From NCBI GenBank assembly GCA_017467705.1, contig JAFUSC010000014.1:1-38123 (forward strand): 38,123 nucleotides of DNA, written 5' to 3'. Shown one piece after another: positions 14,551-23,044 of the stretch (its first letter is position 1; each line of letters begins with the position of its first letter). Both the position numbers and the translations under genes were made by a program. Source of the DNA: Prevotella sp. GTDB lineage: Bacteria; Bacteroidota; Bacteroidia; Bacteroidales; Bacteroidaceae. Under the pieces are notes generated by a model. The model did not search any database and was not told where the DNA came from. It saw only the letters and a list, made by a program, of their open reading frames with translations.

Positions 14551-16065
14551 ATGAAAATTTTTACCGGAGCTCAGATTCATGAGCTGGATAAATTCACCAT
14601 TGAGCACGAGCCAATCGAGTCAATAGAACTGATGGAGCGTGCCGCGAAAGCATTGACGCGGGCCATCTGCGAGCAATGGCCTACGGGTGTGCCCGTGGTC
14701 GTGTTTGCCGGTCCCGGAAACAACGGCGGCGACGCGCTGGCCGTAGCACGCATGCTGGCCGATATGAACTACGAGGTGTCTGTCTACCTCTTCAACATTT
14801 CCGGTCACCTGTCGCCCGACTGTGCCGTCAACCGTCACCGTCTCACCGAGTGCAAGAACCTGAAGGAGTTTGTAGAGGTGATTGAGGAGTTTGACCCGCC
14901 TGTGCTTGAGGAAGACATGCTCGTCATTGACGGACTGTTCGGCTCGGGACTGAACAAACCGCTGGCGGGCGGTTTCGCCTCACTGGTCAAGTACATCAAC
15001 GCAGCGCCCTCACGCACCGTCAGCATCGACATGCCGTCGGGACTGATGACGGAGGACAACACATACAACATACATGCCAACATCATACGCGCTGACCTGA
15101 CACTCACGCTGCAACAGCCGAAGCTGGCCTTCTACTTCCCGGAGAACCAGCAGTACCTCGGCAAGGTGCGCGTGCTCGACATACGGCTGAGCCGCGAAGG
15201 CATGGAGCACATTGACGCTCAGTACACCATCATTGAGGAGAACGAGATACGTCCCCGGCTGTTAGGCCGCGACATCTACGCCCATAAAGGCAACATGGGC
15301 AATGCGCTGCTCATTGCCGGCAGTTACGGCATGGCCGGCGCCGCAGTGCTGGCGACGAAAGCCTGCCTGCGCTCAGGAGCAGGAAAAGTGACGGTGCACT
15401 CACCGAAGCGTAACAACATGATACTGCAGATTTCCACACCGGAAGCTGTGGTACAGCTTGACTCTGAGGAGACCATCTTCTCAGAAGCCGTGGACACAGA
15501 GGACTACGACGCACTGGGCATCGGTCCGGGACTGGGTCAGAGCGAGACGACAGCCATCGCCCTCATTGCCCAGCTGCGGCGCACGCAGTGCCCCATTGTG
15601 GCCGACGCCGACGCGCTGAACCTGCTGGCCAACCACCGGGCTTGGTTGCAACAGCTGCCAAAGGGCATCATCATGACGCCCCACCCGCTGTAGTTCGACA
15701 GGTTGCAGGGACGATCTGCCGACAGCTACGAACGGCTGACCAAGGCACGCTACTTGGCTGAACGGCTCAGTGCCTACATCATACTGAAGGGACACTACAC
15801 CGCGCTGTGTTGCCCTGACGGACACGTGATGTTTAACCAGACGGGCAATCCCGGCATGGCGACTGCGGGCAGCGGCGACGTGCTGACGGGTATCATCACC
15901 GCACTGCTGGCACGCGGCTACAAGCAGCAGGATGCCTGCATGGTGGGCATGTACCTGCACGGGCTGGCCGGCGACATTGCCGCCAAGCATGTCGGCATGG
16001 AAAGCCTCATTGCCAGCGACCTCATACAATATCTGCCCGAAGCGTTCAAACGGCTGAACGACTGA
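14551..16065 (+). pseudogene. nnr: Bifunctional NAD(P)H-hydrate epimerase/dehydratase, internal TAG
   Basis: Repairs damaged NAD(P)HX: the N-terminal half (about 1-210) is the epimerase with PGNNGGDALAVARMLAD, and the C-terminal half is the ATP/ADP-dependent dehydratase with KGNMGNALLIAGSYGMAGAA and NPGMATAGSGDVLTG. The frame is interrupted by TAG at 15691-15693 (codon 381) in the motif TPHPL-stop-FDRL, where the family has TPHPxEFxRL; a GAG to TAG change explains it. Both halves are otherwise collinear (504 codons). The start at 14551 (MKIFTGAQIHELDKFT) suits the family. If real, the stop would leave the epimerase intact and remove the dehydratase active site. Sequence error is the other explanation. 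Confidence 0.85.
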
Positions 16066-16070
16066 AGATG

Positions 16071-16112
16071 GAAGGTTGAAAGTTGAAAATTGAAAATTGA
16101 AAATTGAAGATT
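16071..16112. repeat. Heptamer satellite after nnr
   Basis: Six 7-bp units starting 6 bp after the stop: GAAGGTT, GAAAGTT, GAAAATT (three times), GAAGATT. Confidence 0.8.
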
Positions 16113-16132
16113 AATATATCAGACGGAGAACA

Positions 16133-17245
16133 ATGAAGACGAAGCGCATGATGGGAAAGATTGAGCAGACGGTGAAATGGTTGATACCTTTTTACCTGTT
16201 GGTCTTTTTGCCGCTGTTCATGTCTGCACAGACCCGTCTGTCGCAGTATCGGCACGGCGTGACCAGCGAAGGTGCTGTCTATTTCCTGCCGAAGACCGCC
16301 CTGCGCTTCACCGTACAGGTGGAGAAGACCAGCTATTCGCCGGGTGAGTATGCCAAATATGCTGACCTGTATCTCGGTCTGCACGACGTTAACACACAGC
16401 CGGACGTCAGCTATCGCGTCACGCACATTGACATGACGCCCTTCGGCGTGGTTGACACCACCAAATGCTATGCGGTAGAGTTCAATGCCAAGACCTCAGC
16501 ATGCAACATCCAACTGAGCGACGACGGAGTTCTGCTAGCCATCAATGCCAGTGCGCCGCAGCCCGTAGCCAGCCCCAAGGTGTTCGTACCCATACAGAAG
16601 CCCAAGCCGATGAACACGCGGCAATACCTGAGCGAGGAGATTCTGACGGCCGGCAGTCATGCCAAGCGCGCCGAGCTGATAGCGCAGGAGATTTACAACA
16701 TACGCGAAAGCAAGAACCTGTTGACACGCGGCGAGGCCGACTTCATGCCGAAAGACGGCGAGCAGCTGCGCATCATGCTCAACCAGCTCGACATTCAGCA
16801 GAACGCCCTCATGCAGTTCTTCACGGGCACGACGACCGTCGACACGACGGAGCACGTGTTTGAACTCTGCCCGACGGAGGAGATCAGCCGCACCGTACTC
16901 TTCCGGCTGTCACAGAAGCTGGGCTTCACGGATGCCGATGACTTGTCAGGGGCACCCTACTACATCACCGTCGAAGACCTGCACGCCACACCTGCTGCGG
17001 CTCCCGTGGAAGAAAAGAAAAAGAAGAAAAAGGAGGACGGAATCTATATCAACGTACCGGGCCGCATCAGGGTGTGCGTCAGCCAAGGCAATGATATGAT
17101 ATACAAGGCTGAGACGCCTGCCGCACAGTTCGGCTTTACGGAGCTGCTCAGCGGCGAACTGTTCAACAAACGCTACACCACGCACGTCTGGATGAACCCC
17201 GCAACGGGCGCGCTGGAGAAGCTTGAGGCAGAACAGCCGGAGTGA
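16133..17245 (+). CDS. DUF4831 family exported protein (copy 1)
   Basis: 370 aa, signal-anchor or signal peptide in the first ~33 residues (WLIPFYLLVFLPLFMSAQ), then GAVYFLPKTALRFTVQVEKTSYSPGEYAKYADLYLG, the start of the DUF4831 family known from Bacteroidota. Function is unknown; a periplasmic or outer-membrane-associated location is likely. Near residue 290 a lysine run (EEKKKKKKED) precedes the conserved GIYINVPGRIRVCV. The next gene is a paralogue with the same N-terminal pattern (SYYLPKTALRFALQVEK), so this is a tandem duplication that has diverged. The ATG at 16133 gives an extended n-region; Met6 or Met7 are alternatives. Heptamer satellites lie on both sides. Confidence 0.82.
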   Translation: MKTKRMMGKIEQTVKWLIPFYLLVFLPLFMSAQTRLSQYRHGVTSEGAVYFLPKTALRFTVQVEKTSYSPGEYAKYADLYLGLHDVNTQPDVSYRVTHIDMTPFGVVDTTKCYAVEFNAKTSACNIQLSDDGVLLAINASAPQPVASPKVFVPIQKPKPMNTRQYLSEEILTAGSHAKRAELIAQEIYNIRESKNLLTRGEADFMPKDGEQLRIMLNQLDIQQNALMQFFTGTTTVDTTEHVFELCPTEEISRTVLFRLSQKLGFTDADDLSGAPYYITVEDLHATPAAAPVEEKKKKKKEDGIYINVPGRIRVCVSQGNDMIYKAETPAAQFGFTELLSGELFNKRYTTHVWMNPATGALEKLEAEQPE

Positions 17246-17253
17246 ATGATTTT

Positions 17254-17302
17254 AGATTTGAGGTTTGAGAGTTGAGATTTGAAATTTGATAATTGAGGTT
17301 TA
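17254..17302. repeat. Heptamer satellite between the DUF4831 genes
   Basis: Seven 7-bp units (AGATTTG, AGGTTTG, AGAGTTG, AGATTTG, AAATTTG, ATAATTG, AGGTTTA), starting 8 bp after a stop codon. Confidence 0.8.
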
Positions 17303-17334
17303 AGAAAGAGAATAACTAAAAAAATAGATAAACA

Positions 17335-18342
17335 ATGAGAAAACTGATTTGTGCCATTCTTGTTATGCTCTCGTGCGTTGCCAACGCACAGACCGGTGTA
17401 ACTGAGGAGAGTGCCAGCTACTATCTGCCGAAGACAGCTTTGCGCTTCGCGTTGCAGGTAGAGAAAAATGCCTACACGCCGGGGCGTTTCCAGAAATACA
17501 CATCGAAGTATTATGGTGTCGTGCCCATCTCGAACAAAGAAGTAACTTACAGTATTGTCAATCTGGGCATGGAGACCATAGGTATACCTGACTCTACCCA
17601 GCTCTTCACCATTCAGCTGAAAGGCAAGAGCAAGGGTTCTGACATTCATCTGTCAGAAGGTGGTCAGCTGCTTTCCATCAATGCCGAGCCGCGTGTTGTG
17701 AAGCTGCGCCCGCCATTCCAACCGGCACCGAAGGTAAAGCCCATGCGCACCAAATACTCAAACCTGAAGAGCAGCAGCGAAGAGAGTGAGCAGCAGCTGG
17801 CTCAGGAGGCCATTGACCGCATCGTCGTCGTGCAGGAGAAGATTAACAAGCTGAAGCTGGGCGAACCGGTTGAACTGGAAGCAGGCGAGACACTTGAGAA
17901 GCTGAAGCGCGAGGACAAGGCGCTGACAGCGCTGTTCTTCGGCACTGAGGTGAAGGACACCACGGAGCAGGTGGTGGTCATCATTCCCGAAAAGGAGGTG
18001 AACCGTCAGGTGATGTTCCGCCTGAACCCCACCAACGGCGCCGTCAGCACGACAGCCAGCACGGGTGTGCCCTACTACATCACCGTGGAGGATGCTCACA
18101 GCTACCCGAAGCCCCGTTATGAACTGCCTGACAACAAGAAGGAGGGCTGCGTCTACACGCGCGTGCCCGGTAAGATCAAGGTCACCATTCACCGCGAGGA
18201 TAACTTCATGGGAGCCTTCGACATCTACGCCGCACAGTTCGGTTTCATTGACGAACTGGCCGGAACGCTGTTCAAGAACTACCGCGTGCAGATGATACTC
18301 AGCCCCATCGTAGGCTATCAGGAGAAAATCAGTTATCAGTAA
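17335..18342 (+). CDS. DUF4831 family exported protein (copy 2)
   Basis: 335 aa with a clear signal peptide (MRKLICAILVMLSCVANAQ). Domain pattern: SASYYLPKTALRFALQVEKNAYTPGRFQKYTSKYYG, then IQLKGKSKGSDIHLSEGGQLLSINAEP, a charged helical middle (SSSEESEQQLAQEAIDRIVVVQEKI), and GVPYYITVEDAHSY, VPGKIKVTI and YAAQFGFIDELAGTLF near the end. The same end pattern is in copy 1 (APYYITVEDLHA, AAQFGFTELLSGELF). Function unknown. The 11-bp-stem terminator after it is shared with the convergent fba gene. Confidence 0.85.
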   Translation: MRKLICAILVMLSCVANAQTGVTEESASYYLPKTALRFALQVEKNAYTPGRFQKYTSKYYGVVPISNKEVTYSIVNLGMETIGIPDSTQLFTIQLKGKSKGSDIHLSEGGQLLSINAEPRVVKLRPPFQPAPKVKPMRTKYSNLKSSSEESEQQLAQEAIDRIVVVQEKINKLKLGEPVELEAGETLEKLKREDKALTALFFGTEVKDTTEQVVVIIPEKEVNRQVMFRLNPTNGAVSTTASTGVPYYITVEDAHSYPKPRYELPDNKKEGCVYTRVPGKIKVTIHREDNFMGAFDIYAAQFGFIDELAGTLFKNYRVQMILSPIVGYQEKISYQ

Positions 18343-18343
18343 G

Positions 18344-18422
18344 CCCCCTCCCAACCTCCCCGAGGGGAGGCTGCTGCTACGCCCGATGCGTTTGTATCCC
18401 CCTCGGGGGATGAAGGGGGGCT
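18344..18422. repeat. REP-like G/C palindromes after DUF4831 copy 2
   Basis: Two hairpin-like blocks, CCTCCCCGAGGGGAGG and ATCCCCCTCGGGGGAT, the second followed by GAAGGGGGG. Same family as blocks at 18496-18528 and inside GH3 and ispD. Confidence 0.7.
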
Positions 18423-18441
18423 TCCTAAAATGGATATACAA

Positions 18442-18480
18442 AAAGGCTGGAACCTGCAAGAGATTCCAGCCTTTATTTTA
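18442..18480. terminator. Bidirectional terminator between DUF4831 copy 2 and fba
   Basis: Perfect 11-bp stem AAAGGCTGGAA (18442-18452) / TTCCAGCCTTT (18464-18474) between convergent genes, with an A/T-rich tail. Confidence 0.8.
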
Positions 18481-18495
18481 ATGTTGTATTTATTC

Positions 18496-18528
18496 CCCTC
18501 TCCCCTTGGAGAGGGGTTAGGGGTGAGG
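18496..18528. repeat. REP-like palindrome next to the fba stop
   Basis: CCCTCTCCCCTTGGAGAGGG core followed by GTTAGGGGTGAGG. Translated, this well-known repeat gives PSPLGEGLGVR-type peptides; here it is intergenic. Confidence 0.7.
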
Positions 18529-18534
18529 CTCTTT

Positions 18535-19539
18535 TTACTGAGCGAGCCTGCCGTCAGAACCGAGCACATTCACAATCTTGTGGATATACATCTTCTTCAT
18601 GTTCTCACGGGCGGGCTTCAGATACTGGCGCGGATCGAAGTGATCGGGATGCTCAGCCATGTACTGGCGGATGGCAGCGGTCATAGCCAGACGTGAGTCA
18701 GAGTCGATGTTGATCTTGCAGACAGCGCTCTTTGAAGCCTTGCGGAGCTGCTCTTCGGGAATACCCACTGCGTCGGGCAGGTTGCCACCGAACTTGTTGA
18801 TGGTGTCCACCTCGTCCTGAGGAACTGATGAAGAACCGTGAAGCACGATGGGGAATCCGGGGAGCTTCTTCTCGATTTCAGCCAGCACGTCGAAAGCGAG
18901 TGGCGGCGGAACGAGCTTACCGGTCTTCGGGTCGCGTGTGCACTGCTCGGGCTTGAACTTGTAAGCACCGTGGCTGGTACCGATAGAGATAGCCAGTGAG
19001 TCGCAGCCTGTGCGGGTAGCGAAGTCAATAACCTCTTCGGGCTTGGTGTAGTGAGACTCCTCAGCAACCACCTCGTCCTCAACGCCGGCGAGCACGCCAA
19101 GCTCACACTCTACGGTAACATCGTACTTGTGAGCATACTCAACCACCTGACGTGAAATACGGATATTCTCCTCGTAGGGCAGTGAGCTGCCGTCGTACAT
19201 CACAGAAGAGAAGCCCATGTCAATGCAGTCCTTGCAGAGCTCGAAGCTGTCACCGTGGTCAAGGTGCAGTACAATCTCGGGATGCTCGCATCCGAGCTCC
19301 TTAGCGTATGCCACAGCACCCTCAGCCATGTAGCGCAGGATGGTAGCGTTGGCATAGTTGCGTGCGCCCTTTGAAACCTGCATGATGACGGGAGACTTTG
19401 TCTCAACAGCGGCCTGAACGATGGCCTGCATCTGCTCCATGGTGTTGAAGTTGAAAGCGGGAATGGCGTAGCCACCGGCTACTGCCCTCTTGAACATCTC
19501 GCGGGTATTCACGAGACCTAAATCCTTGTAGTTTACCAT
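18535..19539 (-). CDS. fba: Class II fructose-1,6-bisphosphate aldolase
   Basis: Zinc-dependent aldolase of glycolysis/gluconeogenesis, 334 aa. Motifs: GGYAIPAFNFNTMEQ at the N-terminus; VLHLDHGDSFELCKDC with the catalytic/zinc-binding region; GVLAGVEDEV; ISIGTSHGAYKF; and VLHGSSSVP. The C-terminus is ARENMKKMYIHKIVNVLGSDGRLAQ. It is alone on the minus strand, with its own -7 box (19592-19599) and terminator, so probably monocistronic. Confidence 0.95.
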   Translation of the reverse strand: MVNYKDLGLVNTREMFKRAVAGGYAIPAFNFNTMEQMQAIVQAAVETKSPVIMQVSKGARNYANATILRYMAEGAVAYAKELGCEHPEIVLHLDHGDSFELCKDCIDMGFSSVMYDGSSLPYEENIRISRQVVEYAHKYDVTVECELGVLAGVEDEVVAEESHYTKPEEVIDFATRTGCDSLAISIGTSHGAYKFKPEQCTRDPKTGKLVPPPLAFDVLAEIEKKLPGFPIVLHGSSSVPQDEVDTINKFGGNLPDAVGIPEEQLRKASKSAVCKINIDSDSRLAMTAAIRQYMAEHPDHFDPRQYLKPARENMKKMYIHKIVNVLGSDGRLAQ

Positions 19540-19591
19540 AATGATTTTAAAATTTTACAATGATGATTTATAATCTGTTTGTTTTATGCTG

Positions 19592-19599
19592 CAAAGTTA
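19592..19599 (-). promoter_or_regulatory. -7 box for fba
   Basis: TAACTTTG followed by CAGC on the minus strand, 52 bp before the fba start. Nothing else recognisable lies between 19600 and 19732. Confidence 0.5.
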
Positions 19600-19732
19600 C
19601 AATTTAAAATTAAGAATGAAGAATCAAGCATCAAGAAATTAGCATCGCTTCACCCTCTTTTTTAAATTATTTCACACTGCGCGCGGACTTTTCGGCCCGT
19701 TTGCAACATGCACTTTACAAACAAAAACGCTT

Positions 19733-19802
19733 AACCTTCAACCTTTAACCTTCAACCTTTAACCCTTAACCTTCAACCCTTAACCTTCAACCCTCAACCT
19801 TT
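19733..19802. repeat. Heptamer satellite ending at the DUF6377 stop codon
   Basis: Ten 7-bp units in perfect phase: AACCTTC, AACCTTT, AACCCTT, AACCCTC variants. The last unit overlaps the stop codon of the minus-strand DUF6377 gene by two bases. On the sense strand the unit reads GAAGGTT, the same as after nnr. Confidence 0.9.
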
Positions 19803-21453
19803 ACCGCGGCATACCAATCTCCTTCACCTGCCGCTCGAAGCTCTCGCGGTTGCCCGCAGCGCCGTTCTTGATGCGTGCACGGTAATTGTAGATGGTGTTC
19901 ACCGAGTAGTGCAGGAACTCCGCAATCTTCGACGAGTCGTCAATACCCAGCCTGATCAGCGCGAAGATGCGCAGGTCGGTGGTCAGCCGGTGCTCCTCCT
20001 TCGGATGCACCTGAACCTCAGGTAGCAGCAAGGCGTTGAAATCGTCGATGAAGTTGGGGAACAGGTGCAGGAACACGGAGTCGAAGTTCTGGCTGAGTTC
20101 CTCTATCTCCTTCTCCTTCAGTTCGGTCGACTTCGACTGCTGGAACAGGTCATCCAGCTCCTTGTTCTTCATCTTGCGGTTCACCATCTTGCGATAGTTG
20201 TCCAGCTTGTCGATGTACTGCGAACAGAGTGAGAGGAACCGCCCAATGTACTCCTCCTTCACACGGTTGGCCTCTGAGAGTTGTGCGTTGAGCGTGGACA
20301 ACTGTTCGTTGAGTGTTGACAGCTGTGTGTTGCTGCCCTGCAACTGGTCGTTGGCCTCACGCAGCTCGTTACGTGCCACGTCCAGCTGCTTGTTGCGCCG
20401 ATGCAGGAAGAACAGGACGCCCAGCAGCAGCAGGGCCAGCACACTGAGAATGGCCAGCAGCACGCGCAATTGCGCCGTCGTGTGGTCGCTCTTCTCCTTG
20501 TACGTCTTGGCTATCTCGGTCATCAGCGGCGCAATCTGCCAGTTACGCTGACGCGAACCGTAGCGTATGGCGCAGTCGCTGGTGTAGCTGATGTAGCGGT
20601 TGGCATGTTCCACATCGCCTCTCAGCATCAGCTGGTTGGCCAGTTCCCACATGGAGCCCTGGTCCAGCACGCCATTGCGGATGTCGGCCAGCACGGACTC
20701 GGCGAGCCAGTACATCATCTGCTCCTCGTCGCCACGCGCATTGTATTCCAGATAACGGTAGAGCGCCACCATGGCGTATGGATGCGAACCCGGCTCGCTC
20801 ATCTTCAGCCACTCGTCGTTGATGGCCATCGACTGCTCCAGCTTACCAGCGTTCAGGAAGGTCATCTCGCGGCGCAGCATGATGCGCGGGTCGTCGGCTG
20901 GCAGCGTCTCGTACATCATGTTCTGGTATTGGTCTGCCTTGGCCGCATACGTCTGCTTCAGCTCCGGCATCTGCGTGTAGTAGGCCATCTCGTTATATAC
21001 ATTATTGTACGCGTGCGCGTATTCGCCCAGTGCGGCCTGGTCAATGCCCACGGTGACAATGGAGTCGAGAATGTTCAGCGCTTCCTCGTACATGCCCGTG
21101 CTCGAACAGCGCCACGCCAGCGATGCCTTGCAGCGAATCTCATTGGAACGGTTATCAGTCTGACGGGCCAGATGGATGCACTGCTTCAGGAAATAGATGG
21201 CCGAATCGTTCACGAACGGACGATACAGGTCGTAAAGCGCGTAGGCCGCCACAAAGCCTGCAGAGTCCGTGCGGACCAAGTCAAGCTTCTTGCGGGCCTC
21301 TGCAATGCGGGCCTCATGCTGTGCCACGTAACGCGGCGACTCTTCAATGGCTTCGTCAATGGTGCGAAGCAACTCAGGCAGCGGTTTGGTCTGGGCATGC
21401 AGGCCAACCACAGCCGTCATGCAGCAGACAACCAGTAACAGTAACTTTCTCAT
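19801..21453 (-). CDS. DUF6377 family membrane regulator-like protein
   Basis: 550 aa. Signal peptide (MRKLLLLVVCCMTAVVGLHAQ), a helical TPR-like periplasmic region (about 25-320; AEARKKLDLVRTDSAGFVAAY, EALNILDSIVTV), one membrane segment (about 328-348, LLAILSVLALLLLGVLFFL), a coiled coil (about 350-400), then a cytoplasmic domain ending in a LuxR-like helix-turn-helix (DDSSKIAEFLHYSVNTIYNYRARIKN). This layout fits a one-component sensor that binds DNA from the membrane; the ligand is unknown. Part of the coiled coil (SNTQLSTLNEQLSTLNAQLSEA in pieces) is encoded by 21-bp periods resembling the heptamer satellite. Its start overlaps the SIMPL stop by one base (TGATG). Confidence 0.85.
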   Translation of the reverse strand: MRKLLLLVVCCMTAVVGLHAQTKPLPELLRTIDEAIEESPRYVAQHEARIAEARKKLDLVRTDSAGFVAAYALYDLYRPFVNDSAIYFLKQCIHLARQTDNRSNEIRCKASLAWRCSSTGMYEEALNILDSIVTVGIDQAALGEYAHAYNNVYNEMAYYTQMPELKQTYAAKADQYQNMMYETLPADDPRIMLRREMTFLNAGKLEQSMAINDEWLKMSEPGSHPYAMVALYRYLEYNARGDEEQMMYWLAESVLADIRNGVLDQGSMWELANQLMLRGDVEHANRYISYTSDCAIRYGSRQRNWQIAPLMTEIAKTYKEKSDHTTAQLRVLLAILSVLALLLLGVLFFLHRRNKQLDVARNELREANDQLQGSNTQLSTLNEQLSTLNAQLSEANRVKEEYIGRFLSLCSQYIDKLDNYRKMVNRKMKNKELDDLFQQSKSTELKEKEIEELSQNFDSVFLHLFPNFIDDFNALLLPEVQVHPKEEHRLTTDLRIFALIRLGIDDSSKIAEFLHYSVNTIYNYRARIKNGAAGNRESFERQVKEIGMPR

Positions 21454-22148
21454 CAGTCTTTCAGTGAATAAGTAATGGTTGAGACTACGCGCACTTTCTT
21501 CTGGTAGTCAATGTCAGCCTCGTCAATGGAGAACTCGCCCTGTCCGGCTTCCACAATCTTGTTGATGGTCGAGTGACTGTTCTCGGCAAACTGCCCGGCA
21601 GTCTTCTCTGCAGCGGCGATGGCCTCGCTCATCATGTCGGGCTTCAGCTCTTGAAACTTCGTGTACTCATAGTTGGCATAGTCACTCTCCAAGATGACGC
21701 CGCGCTCTATCAGGTCATCGTTGGTCGATTTCTTCAGGGTGCTGATCAACTTGGTGTCAGCTGACGTGATGCTCACGCTCCGCGAGACGGAGTAGCGGAA
21801 CGCCGGTTTGCGCTCATTCCACACATTGGCATCGTTGTCAGTGATGTTATACGAGTTGACCGTCACGGTGGCCTTGCCGTCCAGCCCTTTCTCCTTCAGA
21901 TACTGCTGAATGGTGCTGATGCGCTGGTTCAGCACGGCAAAGATGGCGTTCAGGTCGTTGCCCGTCGTGCCGACGGTGAGCGTCCACGTCACCTTGTCAG
22001 CATCCACCACCCGCTCGGCCAGTCCTTTCACGGTGACGCGGCGGTCCTTGTTGGTAAAGTTATCAATGCCGCCCTTGATGCAAAGGCCAAGCAGCAGCAA
22101 ACCGACAGCAATGATGGCTGCCTGAATCAACTTTCCGTACTTTTCCAT
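21453..22148 (-). CDS. SIMPL domain-containing protein
   Basis: 231 aa with an N-terminal membrane anchor (AAIIAVGLLLLGLCI), then a SIMPL/DUF541 domain: VTVKGLAERVVDADKVTWTL, IQQYLKEKGL, VTVNSYNITDN, RYSVSRSVSITSADTKLI, and the C-terminal QFAENSHSTINKIVEAGQGEFSI. The family is periplasmic or envelope-attached and mostly uncharacterised (E. coli YggE affects oxidative-stress tolerance). Stop and the DUF6377 start overlap by one base, so the pair is translationally coupled; it may modulate or report to that sensor, which is inference. Confidence 0.88.
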   Translation of the reverse strand: MEKYGKLIQAAIIAVGLLLLGLCIKGGIDNFTNKDRRVTVKGLAERVVDADKVTWTLTVGTTGNDLNAIFAVLNQRISTIQQYLKEKGLDGKATVTVNSYNITDNDANVWNERKPAFRYSVSRSVSITSADTKLISTLKKSTNDDLIERGVILESDYANYEYTKFQELKPDMMSEAIAAAEKTAGQFAENSHSTINKIVEAGQGEFSIDEADIDYQKKVRVVSTITYSLKD

Positions 22149-22208
22149 AGTCTAATTTGTTCTTAAAGTTATTAGTTAATGATGCAAAGAGTGCCCTGTT
22201 GCTCCAAA

Positions 22209-22472
22209 TTATCTGAACCATTGGGGATGTTTCTGTTTGAATTGTCCCATAAAGTTCTCCCATGTGTCCCACTTGCTGGAATCGTTCCGTTCACTGACGG
22301 CACGCTCTACCTCAACCTTCAACTCTTCTACGGTGCGGGGGTAGCCGAAGTCCACATCATATGGAATTTCTGATTCCACACATGGAGCTGCATGATATGT
22401 CGCTGCCACGGCTGGCTCAGAGGCCATACCACCCTCAAACTGAGGTTTATCATATCGTTTTTCGTCGTTCAT
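22209..22472 (-). CDS. Small hypothetical protein
   Basis: 87 aa, not recognised. The N-terminal third is disordered and charged (MNDEKRYDKPQFEGGMASEP), the middle carries VEELKVEVERAVSERND (helical), and the end is aromatic-rich (KWDTWENFMGQFKQKHPQWF). No signal peptide or membrane segment. A -7 box lies 26 bp upstream of the start, and the gap to the SIMPL gene is 60 bp, so it may lead that operon. Real rather than a shadow: nothing overlaps it, and it has its own promoter. Confidence 0.65.
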   Translation of the reverse strand: MNDEKRYDKPQFEGGMASEPAVAATYHAAPCVESEIPYDVDFGYPRTVEELKVEVERAVSERNDSSKWDTWENFMGQFKQKHPQWFR

Positions 22473-22497
22473 CTACATGCATGTTATATTCTGCCGA

Positions 22498-22505
22498 CAA
22501 AGATA
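22498..22505 (-). promoter_or_regulatory. -7 box for the small hypothetical gene
   Basis: TATCTTTG on the minus strand, matching TAnnTTTG, 26 bp upstream of the start. Confidence 0.5.
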
Positions 22506-22553
22506 CGAATTAATAAAGAAACAACCAAGAAAAAGACCATCATTTTTTTGAGA

Positions 22554-22817
22554 CTAAGAATATTTCCATCAATTGAAAAGCAGCGACTCGTTAACTGGAA
22601 AACAGAAGTTCATTAACAGGAAAGTGTCAGTTCTTTAACTGGGAAACGGCCGTTTTAAGAAGCAATAAACCGTTTATTGAAAAGTAATAAACGGTTTTTT
22701 ACTCGGTAATAAACGGTTTATTGGTCGGTAATAAACGGTTTATTACTTGGTAATAAATGGTTTATTACTTTTCAAGTTGGGCGGTTTCCGAACGATAAAC
22801 GGCTGGTTTCCATGCCG
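22554..22817. repeat. 22-bp register array B
   Basis: Twelve units of exactly 22 bp. Five core units (22664-22773) are the 15-bp odd palindrome AATAAAC-(C/G)-GTTTATT plus a variable 7-bp spacer; one copy is mutated. Before them are three related units ending TTAACTG or TTAACAG and one with the palindrome AAACGGCCGTTT; after them two units share GGTTTCC. Lies between the GH3 terminator and the small hypothetical gene's promoter; not coding. Confidence 0.9.
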
Positions 22818-22826
22818 TTTACAGAC

Positions 22827-22870
22827 AAAAAAGAGGTGCGCCGCATGTCTCGCTCGACATAAGGCGCACC
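22827..22870 (-). terminator. Terminator of the GH3 transcript
   Basis: Stem GGTGCGCC / GGCGCACC (22835-22842 / 22863-22870) with an inner ATGTC/GACAT stem; on the minus strand it is followed by six T (22827-22832). Confidence 0.8.
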
Positions 22871-22974
22871 CTCAACTTCAGGATAAATAATACTAACTAA
22901 CTTTATGAATCAAATAGAACTGTGTATATACCTTATTTTGGAGTTCTTCTGTTGGAGCACATGAACTATTGTCT

Positions 22975-23041
22975 GCAACTCCTGTAACTCCTGCGCTCGG
23001 CTTTGCCGCTTTGCCCAGCAAAGAACTCCTGAAACTCCTTA
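22975..23041. repeat. 9-bp repeats after the GH3 stop
   Basis: On the sense strand AGGAGTT-type nonamers (AGGAGTTTC, AGGAGTTCT, AGGAGTTAC, AGGAGTTGC) flank a short G/C block. Between this and the terminator (22871-22974) I see nothing. Confidence 0.5.
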
Positions 23042-23044
23042 TTC

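Noticed and set aside
4980-15693. TAG reassigned to a sense codon
   Set aside because: TAG ends intact genes here (8883-9230, obgE, GH5, GH16), and the two internal TAGs replace different residues.
20401-21438. Long plus-strand open frame opposite DUF6377
   Set aside because: Antisense shadow; the minus-strand protein has signal peptide, TM and HTH in the expected order.
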